Part shown: positions 37,492 to 45,235 of the stretch, in pieces
Position numbering within the stretch: the stretch's first letter is position 1
How the letters are laid out: every line of letters begins with the position of its first letter
Origin: Comamonas avium
Lineage (GTDB): Bacteria > Pseudomonadota > Gammaproteobacteria > Burkholderiales > Burkholderiaceae_C
Reading direction: 5' to 3'
NCBI RefSeq assembly: GCF_014836675.1
Contig: NZ_JACSQK010000004.1
Location: 186,001 to 250,000 of the forward strand
Length of the DNA: 64,000 bases
Position numbers and translations under genes: made by a program
The notes under the pieces: generated by a model
Databases searched by the model: none
Told to the model about the DNA's origin: nothing
Seen by the model: the letters and a program-made list of their open reading frames with translations, nothing else

Positions 37492-37758
37492 ATGACCCAA
37501 GATAACGACCGCATCAAAGAACTCAAAAAAATTGAAATGTGCGATGCCTGCGCAGGTATCCAGCGCAACTGGCGCAAGACCCCCGGCCATGTGGAACTGG
37601 CTCAGGGCACCAACTACACGCGCGAGCGTGAAACCGGCAAAGTCACCGTCACCCGCTATGTGTGCGAGCGCTGCGGCACCAACTGGGAATACGAAAACGA
37701 CAAGAAGAACCAGCACGCAGGCTGGTCGCTCACCGGTCGCCGTGCCACCAAGAACTAA
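37492..37758 (+). CDS. Small zinc-ribbon-like protein of unknown function
   Basis: 88 residues with two CxxC pairs about 45 residues apart (CDAC at residues 16-19 and CERCG near 61-65), fitting a zinc ribbon. The sequence is rich in charged residues and Thr, with no membrane or signal segment, so it is likely cytoplasmic. A role in nucleic-acid or protein binding is possible but unproven. The start ATG is chosen just before TQDNDR. It is transcribed divergently from putP with a 359-base gap and followed by degenerate repeat copy J and a terminator. Confidence 0.75.
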   Translation: MTQDNDRIKELKKIEMCDACAGIQRNWRKTPGHVELAQGTNYTRERETGKVTVTRYVCERCGTNWEYENDKKNQHAGWSLTGRRATKN

Positions 37759-37759
37759 A

Positions 37760-37792
37760 AGCTATGGCTGCTCGCGCTGACTGCATCAGCGC
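37760..37792. repeat. Degenerate hairpin repeat, copy J
   Basis: AGCTATGGCTGCTCGCGCTGA followed by a GCGCTGA/TCAGCGC dyad resembles the AGCTGCTAGCGCTT family but is heavily changed. Confidence 0.4.
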
Positions 37793-37819
37793 CCAGCGCC
37801 AAAAGCCAAAAGCACCTTG

Positions 37820-37854
37820 AAAGCTGCCCTGCACACGCCAAGGCAGCTTTTTTT
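37820..37854 (+). terminator. Rho-independent terminator
   Basis: AAAGCTGCC / GGCAGCTTT stem with a T7 run, after the zinc-ribbon gene and converging on the racemase-family gene. Confidence 0.8.
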
Positions 37855-37891
37855 GCGCGCTGGCGCACCCAGCGGCAGTCACTCAGCCCAC

Positions 37892-38542
37892 TCAACCTGC
37901 TTGGCAGGCTTTGACGGCGGCAGCCAGCCCTGCACAGGCACTGCTCAAAGGGCGTGGCCCGGCAGTCACCAACTGCGCCGCGCCCCCCATTGACGCCTGT
38001 GCCAGCACCACCTGCGCTGCCCCCTGCGCATACGCTGCATCTGCGGCACGGGCCACACAAACCCAGTAGGCTGACAGTTGCCCTGCTTTGAACAAGGCCC
38101 AGGCCCCCTCCACCAGGCGCACATCCACTACCGCCAGGGGGTGATGGGCCGCAGCGTGCAAAAACAGCTCTGTGGTGGGCTGCACGGTGGTGGCCACTGC
38201 ACACAGAACCACTACACGACCATTCACACGGGCCGCCGCTTGCGCCAAGGCAGCATCGGTGCGCAATACCGGCACCCGCGTTTGCGACAGCATGGTATGG
38301 GCCACCGGCCCCAGCGTAGAACACGTCAGCAGCACTGCGTCGGCTGAAAAAGCCAGCTCCATCAAGGCACGCTGCGTGGCATCCTCAATCTGAGCTGTCA
38401 CCCCGCCAGCCGCTTCGGCATCTGCCAATAAATCGGGGCGCACGCCATGGCAAAGCACCCCGGCTGGCAGGCCCAGTTGCAGGGCCGCATCTTCAAAAAC
38501 AGCCACATTGCTGTGTGCAGTATGCAGGCAGGCAATACGCAT
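37892..38542 (-). CDS. Aspartate/glutamate racemase superfamily protein
   Basis: 216 residues from MRIACLHTAHSN. The Asp/Glu/hydantoin racemase fold is suggested by a first catalytic Cys in LLTCSTLGPVA and the later strand VVLAQASMGGA. In true racemases the second half supplies another Cys; here that position is occupied by QASM, so racemase activity is uncertain, and a decarboxylase or isomerase of the same superfamily is possible. No signal peptide. The substrate is unknown. Downstream of the DUF924 gene on the same strand but separated from it by a terminator. Confidence 0.7.
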   Translation of the reverse strand: MRIACLHTAHSNVAVFEDAALQLGLPAGVLCHGVRPDLLADAEAAGGVTAQIEDATQRALMELAFSADAVLLTCSTLGPVAHTMLSQTRVPVLRTDAALAQAAARVNGRVVVLCAVATTVQPTTELFLHAAAHHPLAVVDVRLVEGAWALFKAGQLSAYWVCVARAADAAYAQGAAQVVLAQASMGGAAQLVTAGPRPLSSACAGLAAAVKACQAG

Positions 38543-38575
38543 GAATGTTTCCTGTTTTCTTCTTAACAGCAGACA

Positions 38576-38612
38576 TAAAAAAGCTGCCGTGCCACATGGC
38601 ACAGGCAGCCTT
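38576..38612 (-). terminator. Terminator of the DUF924 gene
   Basis: AAGCTGCC-g-TGCC / GGCA-ca-GGCAGCCTT stem. On the minus strand it ends in a T run and lies just downstream of the DUF924 stop codon. Confidence 0.7.
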
Positions 38613-38634
38613 GGTGCAGACCTGTCTTCAGTGC

Positions 38635-39291
38635 TTAAAAACCTGCGCCCGGCTGGCTCAGGTATTCTTTTTCTGCAGGGGTGCTTGCACGGCCCAAAAT
38701 GCTGTTGCGGTGCGGAAAGCGTCCAAACTGCTCAATCACCACCTGGTGCTTGCGCGCGTAATCCAGCGTCATGCCAAAGAACTCCTGCAGCTCAGGGCTG
38801 GCCTCCAGTGCCAGTTGCTCAAACGCCACGACACTGTTTTCCTGCATGCCCGCATCTTCAGCATGCTCCAGCGGCAGGTACAAAAAGATGCGTGCCACGG
38901 TTGGAATGCTGTCATCCACATCCCAGCCCCGGTCAATCCCCTTCAAGGTCAATTGCAGCGCCTTGGCATCGCCTGCAAAGCTCTTGGGCGTGCCGCGATA
39001 GGCATTGCGCGTGAACTGGTCCAGCACAATCAGCACCGAAAGCAGCCCCAATGGCGACTCCATCGCCTCACCATCGAGTTTGCCCGCCAGCGCCTCCTGC
39101 AGCACTGCGCCAAACAGGTGGCGGATCTCTTCATCCGTGGTTTCCGACTTGGTGAACCACAACGATTTGCGCGACAGCGCACTCTCGTTGGTCGGCATTT
39201 CTGCGCCCAACCAGTACTCCAGCACCTGCGACAGGCGCGGGTCCAGCGCGTGTGCAATCGGCAAAGACAGTGGCTTGGGGGTGTCAGACAT
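38635..39291 (-). CDS. DUF924 family protein
   Basis: 218 residues matching the all-helical, TPR-like DUF924 family. Typical segments: the N-terminal VLEYWLGAE, LWFTKSETTDEEIRHLFG, LLSVLIVLDQFTRNAYRGTPKSFA (quoted by part) and GRFPHRNSILGRASTPAEKEYL near the C-terminus. The family is widespread in proteobacteria but has no settled function. Cytoplasmic, no signal. The start is MSDTPK; an extra in-frame Met two codons upstream is equally possible. It has its own terminator downstream, so it seems monocistronic. Confidence 0.85.
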   Translation of the reverse strand: MSDTPKPLSLPIAHALDPRLSQVLEYWLGAEMPTNESALSRKSLWFTKSETTDEEIRHLFGAVLQEALAGKLDGEAMESPLGLLSVLIVLDQFTRNAYRGTPKSFAGDAKALQLTLKGIDRGWDVDDSIPTVARIFLYLPLEHAEDAGMQENSVVAFEQLALEASPELQEFFGMTLDYARKHQVVIEQFGRFPHRNSILGRASTPAEKEYLSQPGAGF

Positions 39292-39521
39292 GGGCAATCC
39301 CTTTTCTCAGTAACTCAACCTATCTACTACGCCGACTGAGCAATCACAGTACGGCAGCCTGTGCGGGCATGGTGCATGGCTGTGTCACAAATGGCAAGGC
39401 AAGCAACCCATAGGCGCACCCCAGCCAGGGGTTGAAGGGCCTGGCATCACAAGTCCCTTGCCACCTGTCTTTCCCATGCGCCAACGTATTTTGCAAAAGC
39501 AAAAGCAAAAGCAATAGCTAG

Positions 39522-39648
39522 TAGTGAAGACTGCACCTGCGTTGCGTTGTTGCATAAAGCGCAATGCAACGGGCTGCAGGCTTGCAGCAAGCGTCAGTCC
39601 CTAAATGCCACTGCCCACCATGCATTGATGCAACAACGCTCTTCACTA
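39522..39648. repeat. Nested inverted repeat downstream of the autotransporter gene
   Basis: Outer arms TAGTGAAGA (39522-39530) / TCTTCACTA (39640-39648) and inner arms GCGTTGTTGCAT (39544-39555) / ATGCAACAACGC (39628-39639), with further small dyads inside. It touches the autotransporter stop codon. Next to it, AAAAGC is repeated three times (about 39495-39512). It could be a complex terminator or a small mobile-element remnant. Confidence 0.55.
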
Positions 39649-41703
39649 TTAAAAAAGTTTGCTGTAGCTCACCGATAGCCCCATATTGAACTCGCTGGAA
39701 AACGCATCCCGCTCAGCGCCAATGTCAACGGCCACGGCACTGGCAGCGTCCAGGTGGTAAACGTATCCGGCAGAGACGTATGGGCGCAGCGCTTTGCGCT
39801 TCAAAGCACTTTCCAGATTAAAGGTCTCGGCCCCTGGCACATCTGAGGTGCCAGCAAACTTCATGCGCTGAACGCTCAGGTCCTGCTCAAGCCCCGCCGC
39901 CAGCCGAAGCTGTGTCTTACTGCCCACGGCCTTTTGCGCCGTCACACCCAGCCCCAGCACCGTGGCCTTGAGGCTGGCTTTTTGATAAGAGGCCCGGAAA
40001 TCACCATGGGCATCGTCATAGGCTGCCAGCTTGCTGCGCTGCTGCGTCAGGGCCACTTGTGGCGTGACCAGCCAGCCGCTGGAATGGCTTATCCCAAAAC
40101 CCACTGCCACGCGGGCCGCAAGCGCATTCAAGCTGGCGGTACCGCTCACCAGCTCAACGTTGCTCAGCCCCTGTCCCCGCGTGATGGTGTTGTTTTGCTG
40201 GCTGTATCCCACGGCAGCTTGGATCTGCCAGCCGTTGCCCGCCTGCCCAGACTGGCTATAGGCCAGCCAGCCGCTAAGGCCATAAGTGCTATCAGGGTCT
40301 ACAGCACTATGGCGCAAGCTGGCGTGCCCCAGCAGCAGGTTGCCGCCCCAGGTCCACTGCTCACTCAGGCCGTAGCCCAGCGTCACCACCCCCTGTGTCT
40401 GCTGACGGCGGCCAATGCCTGCGTCAGCGCCCACCGCATCAAAAGAGCCAGTCACTTTAAAACAGCTCACCCCGGGCTTGCCAGTGGCGCACTGCGTTTG
40501 CAGCAGCCGAGCCATGCGCATTTGTTGCTGGGCTGCGGCCAGCTCTTTATCTGCCGCAAGCTTTGGCAGCGAAGACAGCAAATTATTGAAATCTTGCATG
40601 CTCGTGCGGTAGATAAAGGCACGAGTTACCCCTTGGTCAGTGCTCGCACTACCCACCACCGTGCGGCCATCGGCACTGACCCCATAGGCCGAACTCCAGC
40701 CCATGCCATCGGCTGTGAAATCGCCCAAGTCTTGCATGCCACTCTCACTGCTCCAACGAAAGGCGTGCGCATTTGCACCGGAGCCGTAGTCAGCCAGTCC
40801 CACCACAGCACTACCATCGGCGCTGACTGCACGGGCCGCACTCCAGCCCGTGCCGCTGGCTGTTAAATCGCCCAGATCCTGCATGCCGCCATCGCTGGTC
40901 CAACGGTAGGCGTGCGACCACCAGCTAGAGCCGTAGTTCGCTTCTCCCACCACGACACTGCCATCGGCACTAACCGCACTGGCCTCACTCCAGCCCGTGC
41001 CGCTGGCTGTTAAATCGCCCAGATCCTGCATGCCTCCATCACTGGTCCAGCGGTAGGCATGCGACCACCAGCCAGAGTCGTAGCTAGCCTCCCCCACCAC
41101 CACGCTGCCATCAGCACTGATCGCAATGGCATTACTGCTCCCCGTACCACTGGCAGTTAAATCACCCAGGTCCTGCATGCCACCAGCGCTGGTCCAGCGA
41201 AAGGCATGCGCATTTGCACCGGTGCCGTAATCTGCACCACCCACCACAGCACTACCATCGGCACTGATCGCATTGGTATAACTTGTCCCTGTGCCGCTGG
41301 CCGTTAAATCACCCAGGTCCTGCATGCCCCCCTCACTGGTCCAGCGAAAGGCGTGATACTTCCCGTAAAGGACGTAGTCAGCCTGCCCCGCCACAACGCT
41401 GCCATCGGCGCTGGCCGAATAGGCAACGCTCCAGCCCGTGCCATTGGCTGTTAAATCGCCCAGGTCTTGCATGCCGCCATCACTGGTCCAGCGAAAGGCA
41501 TGGTACTTTCCACCAGAGCCGTAGCCCACCTGCCCCACCACCACGCTGCCATCGGCACTCACGGCATTGGCATTACTCCCCGTGTCGCTAGATGTGAGGC
41601 CACCCAAATCTTGCATGCGGTTTAAACCTGCGGCATATACCTGCGCATGGGCAGTTGCCGCCAGCAGCGGTAAAAGCAGATTGGATAAAGTTAGTTTTTT
41701 CAT
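39649..41703 (-). CDS. Autotransporter with HAF-type tandem repeats
   Basis: 684 residues from MKKLTLSN. A Sec signal peptide (cleavage near AHAQ), then seven tandem units of about 49 residues (roughly residues 30-370) on the pattern MQDLGDLTxxGTG...SADGSVVVG...HAFRWT, the extracellular HAF repeat, then a linker, and a C-terminal beta-barrel of about 280 residues with a terminal Phe. The protein should carry itself through the outer membrane and display the repeats, perhaps for adhesion; the ligand is unknown. Two Cys sit in the linker (CATGKPGVSC). It is flanked by AT-rich DNA and repeats, which suggests an accessory gene. Confidence 0.88.
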   Translation of the reverse strand: MKKLTLSNLLLPLLAATAHAQVYAAGLNRMQDLGGLTSSDTGSNANAVSADGSVVVGQVGYGSGGKYHAFRWTSDGGMQDLGDLTANGTGWSVAYSASADGSVVAGQADYVLYGKYHAFRWTSEGGMQDLGDLTASGTGTSYTNAISADGSAVVGGADYGTGANAHAFRWTSAGGMQDLGDLTASGTGSSNAIAISADGSVVVGEASYDSGWWSHAYRWTSDGGMQDLGDLTASGTGWSEASAVSADGSVVVGEANYGSSWWSHAYRWTSDGGMQDLGDLTASGTGWSAARAVSADGSAVVGLADYGSGANAHAFRWSSESGMQDLGDFTADGMGWSSAYGVSADGRTVVGSASTDQGVTRAFIYRTSMQDFNNLLSSLPKLAADKELAAAQQQMRMARLLQTQCATGKPGVSCFKVTGSFDAVGADAGIGRRQQTQGVVTLGYGLSEQWTWGGNLLLGHASLRHSAVDPDSTYGLSGWLAYSQSGQAGNGWQIQAAVGYSQQNNTITRGQGLSNVELVSGTASLNALAARVAVGFGISHSSGWLVTPQVALTQQRSKLAAYDDAHGDFRASYQKASLKATVLGLGVTAQKAVGSKTQLRLAAGLEQDLSVQRMKFAGTSDVPGAETFNLESALKRKALRPYVSAGYVYHLDAASAVAVDIGAERDAFSSEFNMGLSVSYSKLF
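40580..41620 (-). repeat. Seven in-frame ~147-bp tandem repeats in the autotransporter
   Basis: Each unit encodes about 49 residues beginning MQDLG and containing SADGS and FRWT or YRWT. The three central units are nearly identical at DNA level (for example the CCCAGATCCTGCATGCC-type blocks near 40870 and 41020), which allows copy-number change by recombination. Confidence 0.8.
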
Positions 41704-41856
41704 ATGAAATAAACCTTTTCTCAATGAGATCGGTATTTATAAAAATCTCTCTCAAATGTGTATTGCTGCTACGGCAGCCATTAGCAGGAGAGAGAAAATA
41801 AAAATTCAAAGAGGCAGCAGGGCATCAATCAAATTTGAGGTGAACGCCCTCAAAAA

Positions 41857-41885
41857 ACCCAGCGGTTGCTAAGCAACGGCTGGGT
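41857..41885 (-). terminator. Terminator without an obvious gene
   Basis: ACCCAGC-g-GTTGCT / AGCAAC-g-GCTGGGT stem with one central mismatch, followed on the minus strand by TTTTTT. No minus-strand gene lies between it and 42432; it stands upstream of the autotransporter promoter region. Confidence 0.6.
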
Positions 41886-42259
41886 CAGGGTGGCGGCATA
41901 AATCACTGAATGAATTCAATATGACTGCTCCAGCAGCAACTGGCGATGCATGCATCACGCCATCAATGCCCACACAGCGCATGGAGTGGCGCAATAGTCG
42001 TCAATGTCTTAATGAATCAGGACGTTGTAGCTACTCGCTTTTATCAGAGAGCTAAAATTCTACGAACATGAAGACAACGAATAAACAAGAAATTTCTTGA
42101 TAACTAGCAAGACTCTTCTTGAATGCAAAAAATAAATATTTATTTCAAATATTCACTTTTCAAAACCGCTGCTGCATCAATCTGCAGATAATTGCAAATT
42201 ATAAAAATACATGTTTATCAAAGATAAAACACCGAATAATGTGCAGATCAAATAACCTC

Positions 42260-42301
42260 AAAAAATAAAAAATAAAAAATAAAAAATAAAAAATAAAAAA
42301 T
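42260..42301. repeat. Heptamer microsatellite (AAAAAAT) x 6
   Basis: Six exact head-to-tail copies of AAAAAAT, 131 bases before the ATG of the first VOC gene. Such tracts change length by slippage and could alter promoter spacing. Confidence 0.95.
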
Positions 42302-42431
42302 ATCTGATATGCATGCAACATGCATTGAAATGCAGGGTAGCAAGTAGCAAAATCAATCAAATGTTTTGGCTTTTACGATGCATCAGCGGCATCTCAAATG
42401 CTCTCCAGAAATTTTCAGAAGTAACGTACCC

Positions 42432-42836
42432 ATGCTCTCCCACCTCCTTCTAGGCACCAACAACCTCCACGCCAGCCGCCAGTTCTATGACGCCATGCTG
42501 GGCATCTTGGGCGCAGCACCCAGCACACATACCAACGTAAACGGCTATGAACGCCATGTGTGGGACCACGATGGCACGCGCCTGATGATTGCCACGCCGC
42601 GTGATGGAGAAGCTTGCACCCACTACAACGGCTTTACGCTGGGTTTCAAAACCACGTCAATTGCGCAGTTGCACCAGGCACTGGACGCTGCGCTGGCCCA
42701 TGGCGGCGTGGCCGTGGAAGATGCCCCGGGCTGGCGCAGAGCGCCGGGCAATGACCGCTATCTGGCCTATGTGCGTGACCCGGCAGGCCACAAGCTGTGC
42801 CTGATGTTCCGCGAGGCATGGGCAAAGTCTGCATAA
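42432..42836 (+). CDS. VOC family protein (glyoxalase/dioxygenase fold), copy 1
   Basis: 134 residues from MLSHLLLGTNNL. The vicinal-oxygen-chelate fold is shown by HLLLGTNNLHASRQFYD at the start, the mid-segment GFTLGFKT, DAPGWR, and the C-terminal YLAYVRDPAGHKLCLMF. Members include glyoxalase I, fosfomycin-resistance enzymes and dioxygenases; candidate metal ligands are the early His (HLLLG) and a late acidic residue, but no enzyme class can be fixed. Cytoplasmic. A paralogue lies 473 bases downstream. Confidence 0.88.
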   Translation: MLSHLLLGTNNLHASRQFYDAMLGILGAAPSTHTNVNGYERHVWDHDGTRLMIATPRDGEACTHYNGFTLGFKTTSIAQLHQALDAALAHGGVAVEDAPGWRRAPGNDRYLAYVRDPAGHKLCLMFREAWAKSA

Positions 42837-42841
42837 AGCAC

Positions 42842-42856
42842 AGCTGCTAGCGCTTG
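42842..42856. repeat. Half copy of the intergenic repeat, copy I
   Basis: AGCTGCTAGCGCTTG matches the left outer end of the family exactly, but no matching right end was found. It lies 6 bases after the first VOC gene. Confidence 0.5.
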
Positions 42857-43064
42857 CTGCATAAGGGCTAAGGGCCAATTTCGCTTTGCATCCAAAACTC
42901 TGCAGCAAGTGTTGACAACAGCAGGCAGCAAACCCCACCCCACCTGCGCGCGTAAGCGTCGCGCAGGCCACGGGCAGTTCTTCATTTCTCCGGCAGCTGT
43001 TTGAACGTAGCGGCCAAGCCGCGCAGTGAGTTTTGCCGGACAGCCGTCGGCGACGCGCTTTTTG

Positions 43065-43093
43065 GTTCCTTTTTGTCGCGCACAAAAAGGAAC
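43065..43093. repeat. Perfect hairpin GTTCCTTTTTGT / ACAAAAAGGAAC
   Basis: Perfect 12-bp arms around a five-base CGCGC loop. From general familiarity with proteobacterial genomes, this hairpin with the adjoining GCCGTCGGCGACGCGC stretch looks like a known interspersed repeat, often mistranslated as a short ORF with FVRDKKEPK. That it is such a repeat is from memory. Confidence 0.6.
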
Positions 43094-43309
43094 TCGCCCG
43101 CCGGTGCGACCAACCGGCTCCTGTCTGCAGCACAGGCGTGAGGCTGTTCAGAGACCCATCGCCAAATCAACCTCCAGCACAGTGACAGCCATCGCTGCTA
43201 GCTATGAAATCAGCACCCATCCATCACCTGCGCGACGCAGTTACGCCAATTGCGCCACTAGCATGTTGCACGGGCAGCAGCCTTTAAAAAACCAAAGGAG
43301 ACAGACACC

Positions 43310-43696
43310 ATGTTCAGCCACATCATGCTCGGCGCCAATGACCTTGATGCATCCGTGAAGTTCTACAACGCGCTGCTGGGCGCAGTGGGCGGCAAGCCCG
43401 GCGTGCAAGACCGCCACCGCTATTTCTGGCGCCATGCGGGCAGCACCTTTAGCGTGACCACGCCCATCAACGGCGAGCCCGCTACGGTATCCAACGGCTT
43501 TACGCTGGGTTTTTCCGCTGATTCGGTCGAGCAAGCAACGAAAGCCTATGAAGCAGCACTGGCCGCTGGCGGCACCGCCATTGAAGACGCCCCAGGCTGG
43601 CGCGGCGATGAGCGCATGAAACTGTATCTGGCTTATCTGCGCGACCCATCGGGCAACAAGGTGTGCCTGATGCACCGCCCACCTAAACCTCAATAA
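43310..43696 (+). CDS. VOC family protein (glyoxalase/dioxygenase fold), copy 2
   Basis: 128 residues, similar to copy 1 along its length (MFSHIMLGANDLDASVKFYN; NGFTLGFS; AIEDAPGWRG; YLAYLRDPSGNKVCLMH). A strong ribosome site AAAGGAG precedes ATG. Paralogue of the gene at 42432, so the pair is a local duplication with 473 bases of repeats between. Function within the VOC superfamily is unknown; possible roles are metabolism or detoxification of small electrophiles. A clear terminator follows. Confidence 0.9.
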   Translation: MFSHIMLGANDLDASVKFYNALLGAVGGKPGVQDRHRYFWRHAGSTFSVTTPINGEPATVSNGFTLGFSADSVEQATKAYEAALAAGGTAIEDAPGWRGDERMKLYLAYLRDPSGNKVCLMHRPPKPQ

Positions 43697-43740
43697 ATCA
43701 AAGCGCCCAAGCACCTGCTGCACCACGCAGCTTGTGCCCC

Positions 43741-43768
43741 AGGCCACTGCCCAGCAGTGGCCTTTTTT
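43741..43768 (+). terminator. Rho-independent terminator after VOC copy 2
   Basis: AGGCCACTGC / GCAGTGGCC stem with a three-base loop and a T6 run. Confidence 0.85.
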
Positions 43769-44215
43769 GACTGAGCAACCAATGCCTCCTGACCATCGGC
43801 ACTGGACCTCAGGCAGCGGCATGTCACATGCACGGCACCCTTTAAGACGTATCGCGCACAGCAAGCACTGCGCATGCACGCCAGATGCCCTATGGGCCAG
43901 TGGTTGCGCCGCAGGGGGTGGCTTCTCCTTAGCGCATTCAGAACAAACGACAGGAATTTTTATAAATCAAACTGTCAGTTTCTAAAAATTATCGAAATAT
44001 CATTTCTATCTGCCATCACAGATATTTATCTGAAGCTATGGCTTTGCTGAGTTTTTGCAATTTATAAATGAACATTTTGTTTTTTTGATTGCAAAATGTG
44101 CCAGTTCGCCAGTGCAATACCCGCACAACCGGGCACTGTCACAGCGATGAGAGGCTTGCGTGGATTGGCGCCATCCACGGCATTTCATTAATCGCAACCC
44201 CTTTGGTGGGCATTT
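43769..44215. other. Intergenic region upstream of the MHYT gene
   Basis: 447 bases; AT-rich from about 43940 to 44100. No gene or clear RNA motif recognised. It should hold the MHYT gene promoter. Confidence 0.4.
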
Positions 44216-45025
44216 ATGAATGAAATCGTAGTCACCGCTTACAACCCCTTCTATGTGGCGCTCTCTTTCTTTTGTGCATTCATGGGGGCCTATACCGCCT
44301 TGGCCTGTGTGTACAAATTGCTGGCCTACCAGAAGGCGCACATCAATCACCGCCTGGATCAGCTGACCGGCAAGCGCACGCAGCTAGCGGCGGTGCCCAC
44401 CCCCAAGATGTACTTTGCCACCTTGCTGGTGGCGGGCATTGCATTTGGTGGGCTGGGGGTGTGGTCGATGCACTTCATTGGCACGCTGGCTTTGCGCATG
44501 CCGATTGCAATCGATTACTCGATCGGTATCACCTTGCTGTCATTGCTGGCCGCCGTAGCTGCGGCCACATGGGGGCTGGGCATTGTGGCCGAGAACCCGC
44601 ACAGCAAAACCCGGCTGGTACTGGCCGGTGCTATTTTGGGGCTAGGGGTGAGCGCCATGCACTATCTGGGCATGTACAGCATGAACTTTGATGGGTTCTT
44701 TTTATGGAATCTGGGCATGGTGGCGCTGTCGTGCCTGATTGCGTTTGTAGCGGCAACGACTGCCTTGTGGATGGCTTTTGCCGCTTCATCCAACTACGCA
44801 CGCTTGTTTGCGGCGGCGTTGATGGGTGTGGCCGTGTGCGCCATGCACTACACAGGCATGGCTGCGGCCGATGTGGTGTGCACCACCAGCACACCGCTGC
44901 TGCCACTGAACAGCGCCCGCGCCATTAGCGTGCCGCAACTGCCTGTGCTGCTGGTGATGCTGATTGTGGTGATCACCTTTATCGTTGCGCTGAACCGCAT
45001 GTATACACGCCAGTTCAAGACTTAG
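44216..45025 (+). CDS. MHYT domain integral membrane protein
   Basis: 269 residues with seven predicted membrane helices. Three MHYT-type motifs are visible: WSMHFIGTLAL, SAMHYLGMYSM and CAMHYTGMAAA, placed near the outer face of helices. MHYT domains are proposed to sense a diatomic gas or oxygen via bound copper and are usually fused to GGDEF/EAL or kinase outputs; here the domain stands alone, so the output must be another protein. No c-di-GMP gene adjoins it; the EAL-HDOD pair is 30 kb away. A bidirectional terminator follows. Confidence 0.9.
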   Translation: MNEIVVTAYNPFYVALSFFCAFMGAYTALACVYKLLAYQKAHINHRLDQLTGKRTQLAAVPTPKMYFATLLVAGIAFGGLGVWSMHFIGTLALRMPIAIDYSIGITLLSLLAAVAAATWGLGIVAENPHSKTRLVLAGAILGLGVSAMHYLGMYSMNFDGFFLWNLGMVALSCLIAFVAATTALWMAFAASSNYARLFAAALMGVAVCAMHYTGMAAADVVCTTSTPLLPLNSARAISVPQLPVLLVMLIVVITFIVALNRMYTRQFKT

Positions 45026-45062
45026 CGCCGCGCATGCAGGCTGGCAGCCACGCACAGACAAT

Positions 45063-45096
45063 AAAAAAGCCCGCTACGTAAGCAGCGGGCTTTTTT
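45063..45096. terminator. Bidirectional terminator after the MHYT gene
   Basis: AGCCCGCT / AGCGGGCT stem, A6 before and T6 after. On the minus strand it ends the candidate small transcript starting near 45229. Confidence 0.85.
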
Positions 45097-45159
45097 ATTT
45101 GGAATTGGACGGCGATTCTTACGCGATCACCGTGTTACGGCAGAACGTCTCTGCAGCTG

Positions 45160-45213
45160 TCACTTTAATTTTTTTCGTCGAAGTGCACGACGTACTGGCG
45201 TGAGATACAGCAT
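45160..45213 (-). CDS. Possible 17-residue basic peptide inside the small transcript
   Basis: ATG to TGA reads MLYLTPVRRALRRKKLK, very basic. Its TGA overlaps a GTG that opens a 14-codon frame (45117-45161). A GAGG lies about 15 bases upstream, with the palindrome between them. Whether it is translated is unknown; it is too short for statistical support. Confidence 0.25.
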   Translation of the reverse strand: MLYLTPVRRALRRKKLK

Positions 45214-45235
45214 TGTTTGCGCAAACAACCTCGAA

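Larger units (their letters stand above)
41704..42431. other. AT-rich intergenic region
   Basis: 728 bases, markedly AT-richer than the rest of the window, above all 42050-42360. It holds the autotransporter promoter region (41704-41856), the orphan terminator, and a heptamer repeat. No convincing gene. Confidence 0.6.
42837..43309. other. Intergenic region between the two VOC genes
   Basis: 473 bases without a supported gene. It holds repeat half copy I and, at 43065-43093, a perfect 12-bp hairpin embedded in a second repetitive-looking sequence. Confidence 0.5.
45063..45229 (-). ncRNA. Candidate small RNA or small-protein gene
   Basis: Minus-strand unit of about 165 nt between a strong promoter (45236-45264) and a strong terminator (45063-45096). 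The predicted transcript begins with a TTGTTTGCGCAAACAA palindrome, and an internal CCGT/ACGG mini-hairpin (45130-45140) precedes the terminator. It contains a 17-codon ORF (45160-45213) and an overlapping 14-codon GTG ORF. I do not recognise a family. Confidence 0.5.

Noticed and set aside
40580..41620. CRISPR-like regularly spaced repeats
   Set aside because: The repeats are about 147 bp, in frame, and encode HAF units; there are no short repeats with unique spacers and no cas genes.
42982..43170. 62-codon minus-strand ORF containing FVRDKKEPK
   Set aside because: The sequence coincides with an interspersed repeat hairpin and looks like a mistranslated repeat, not a gene.
44000..44215. c-di-GMP riboswitch before the MHYT gene
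   Set aside because: The conserved GEMM core sequences are absent.
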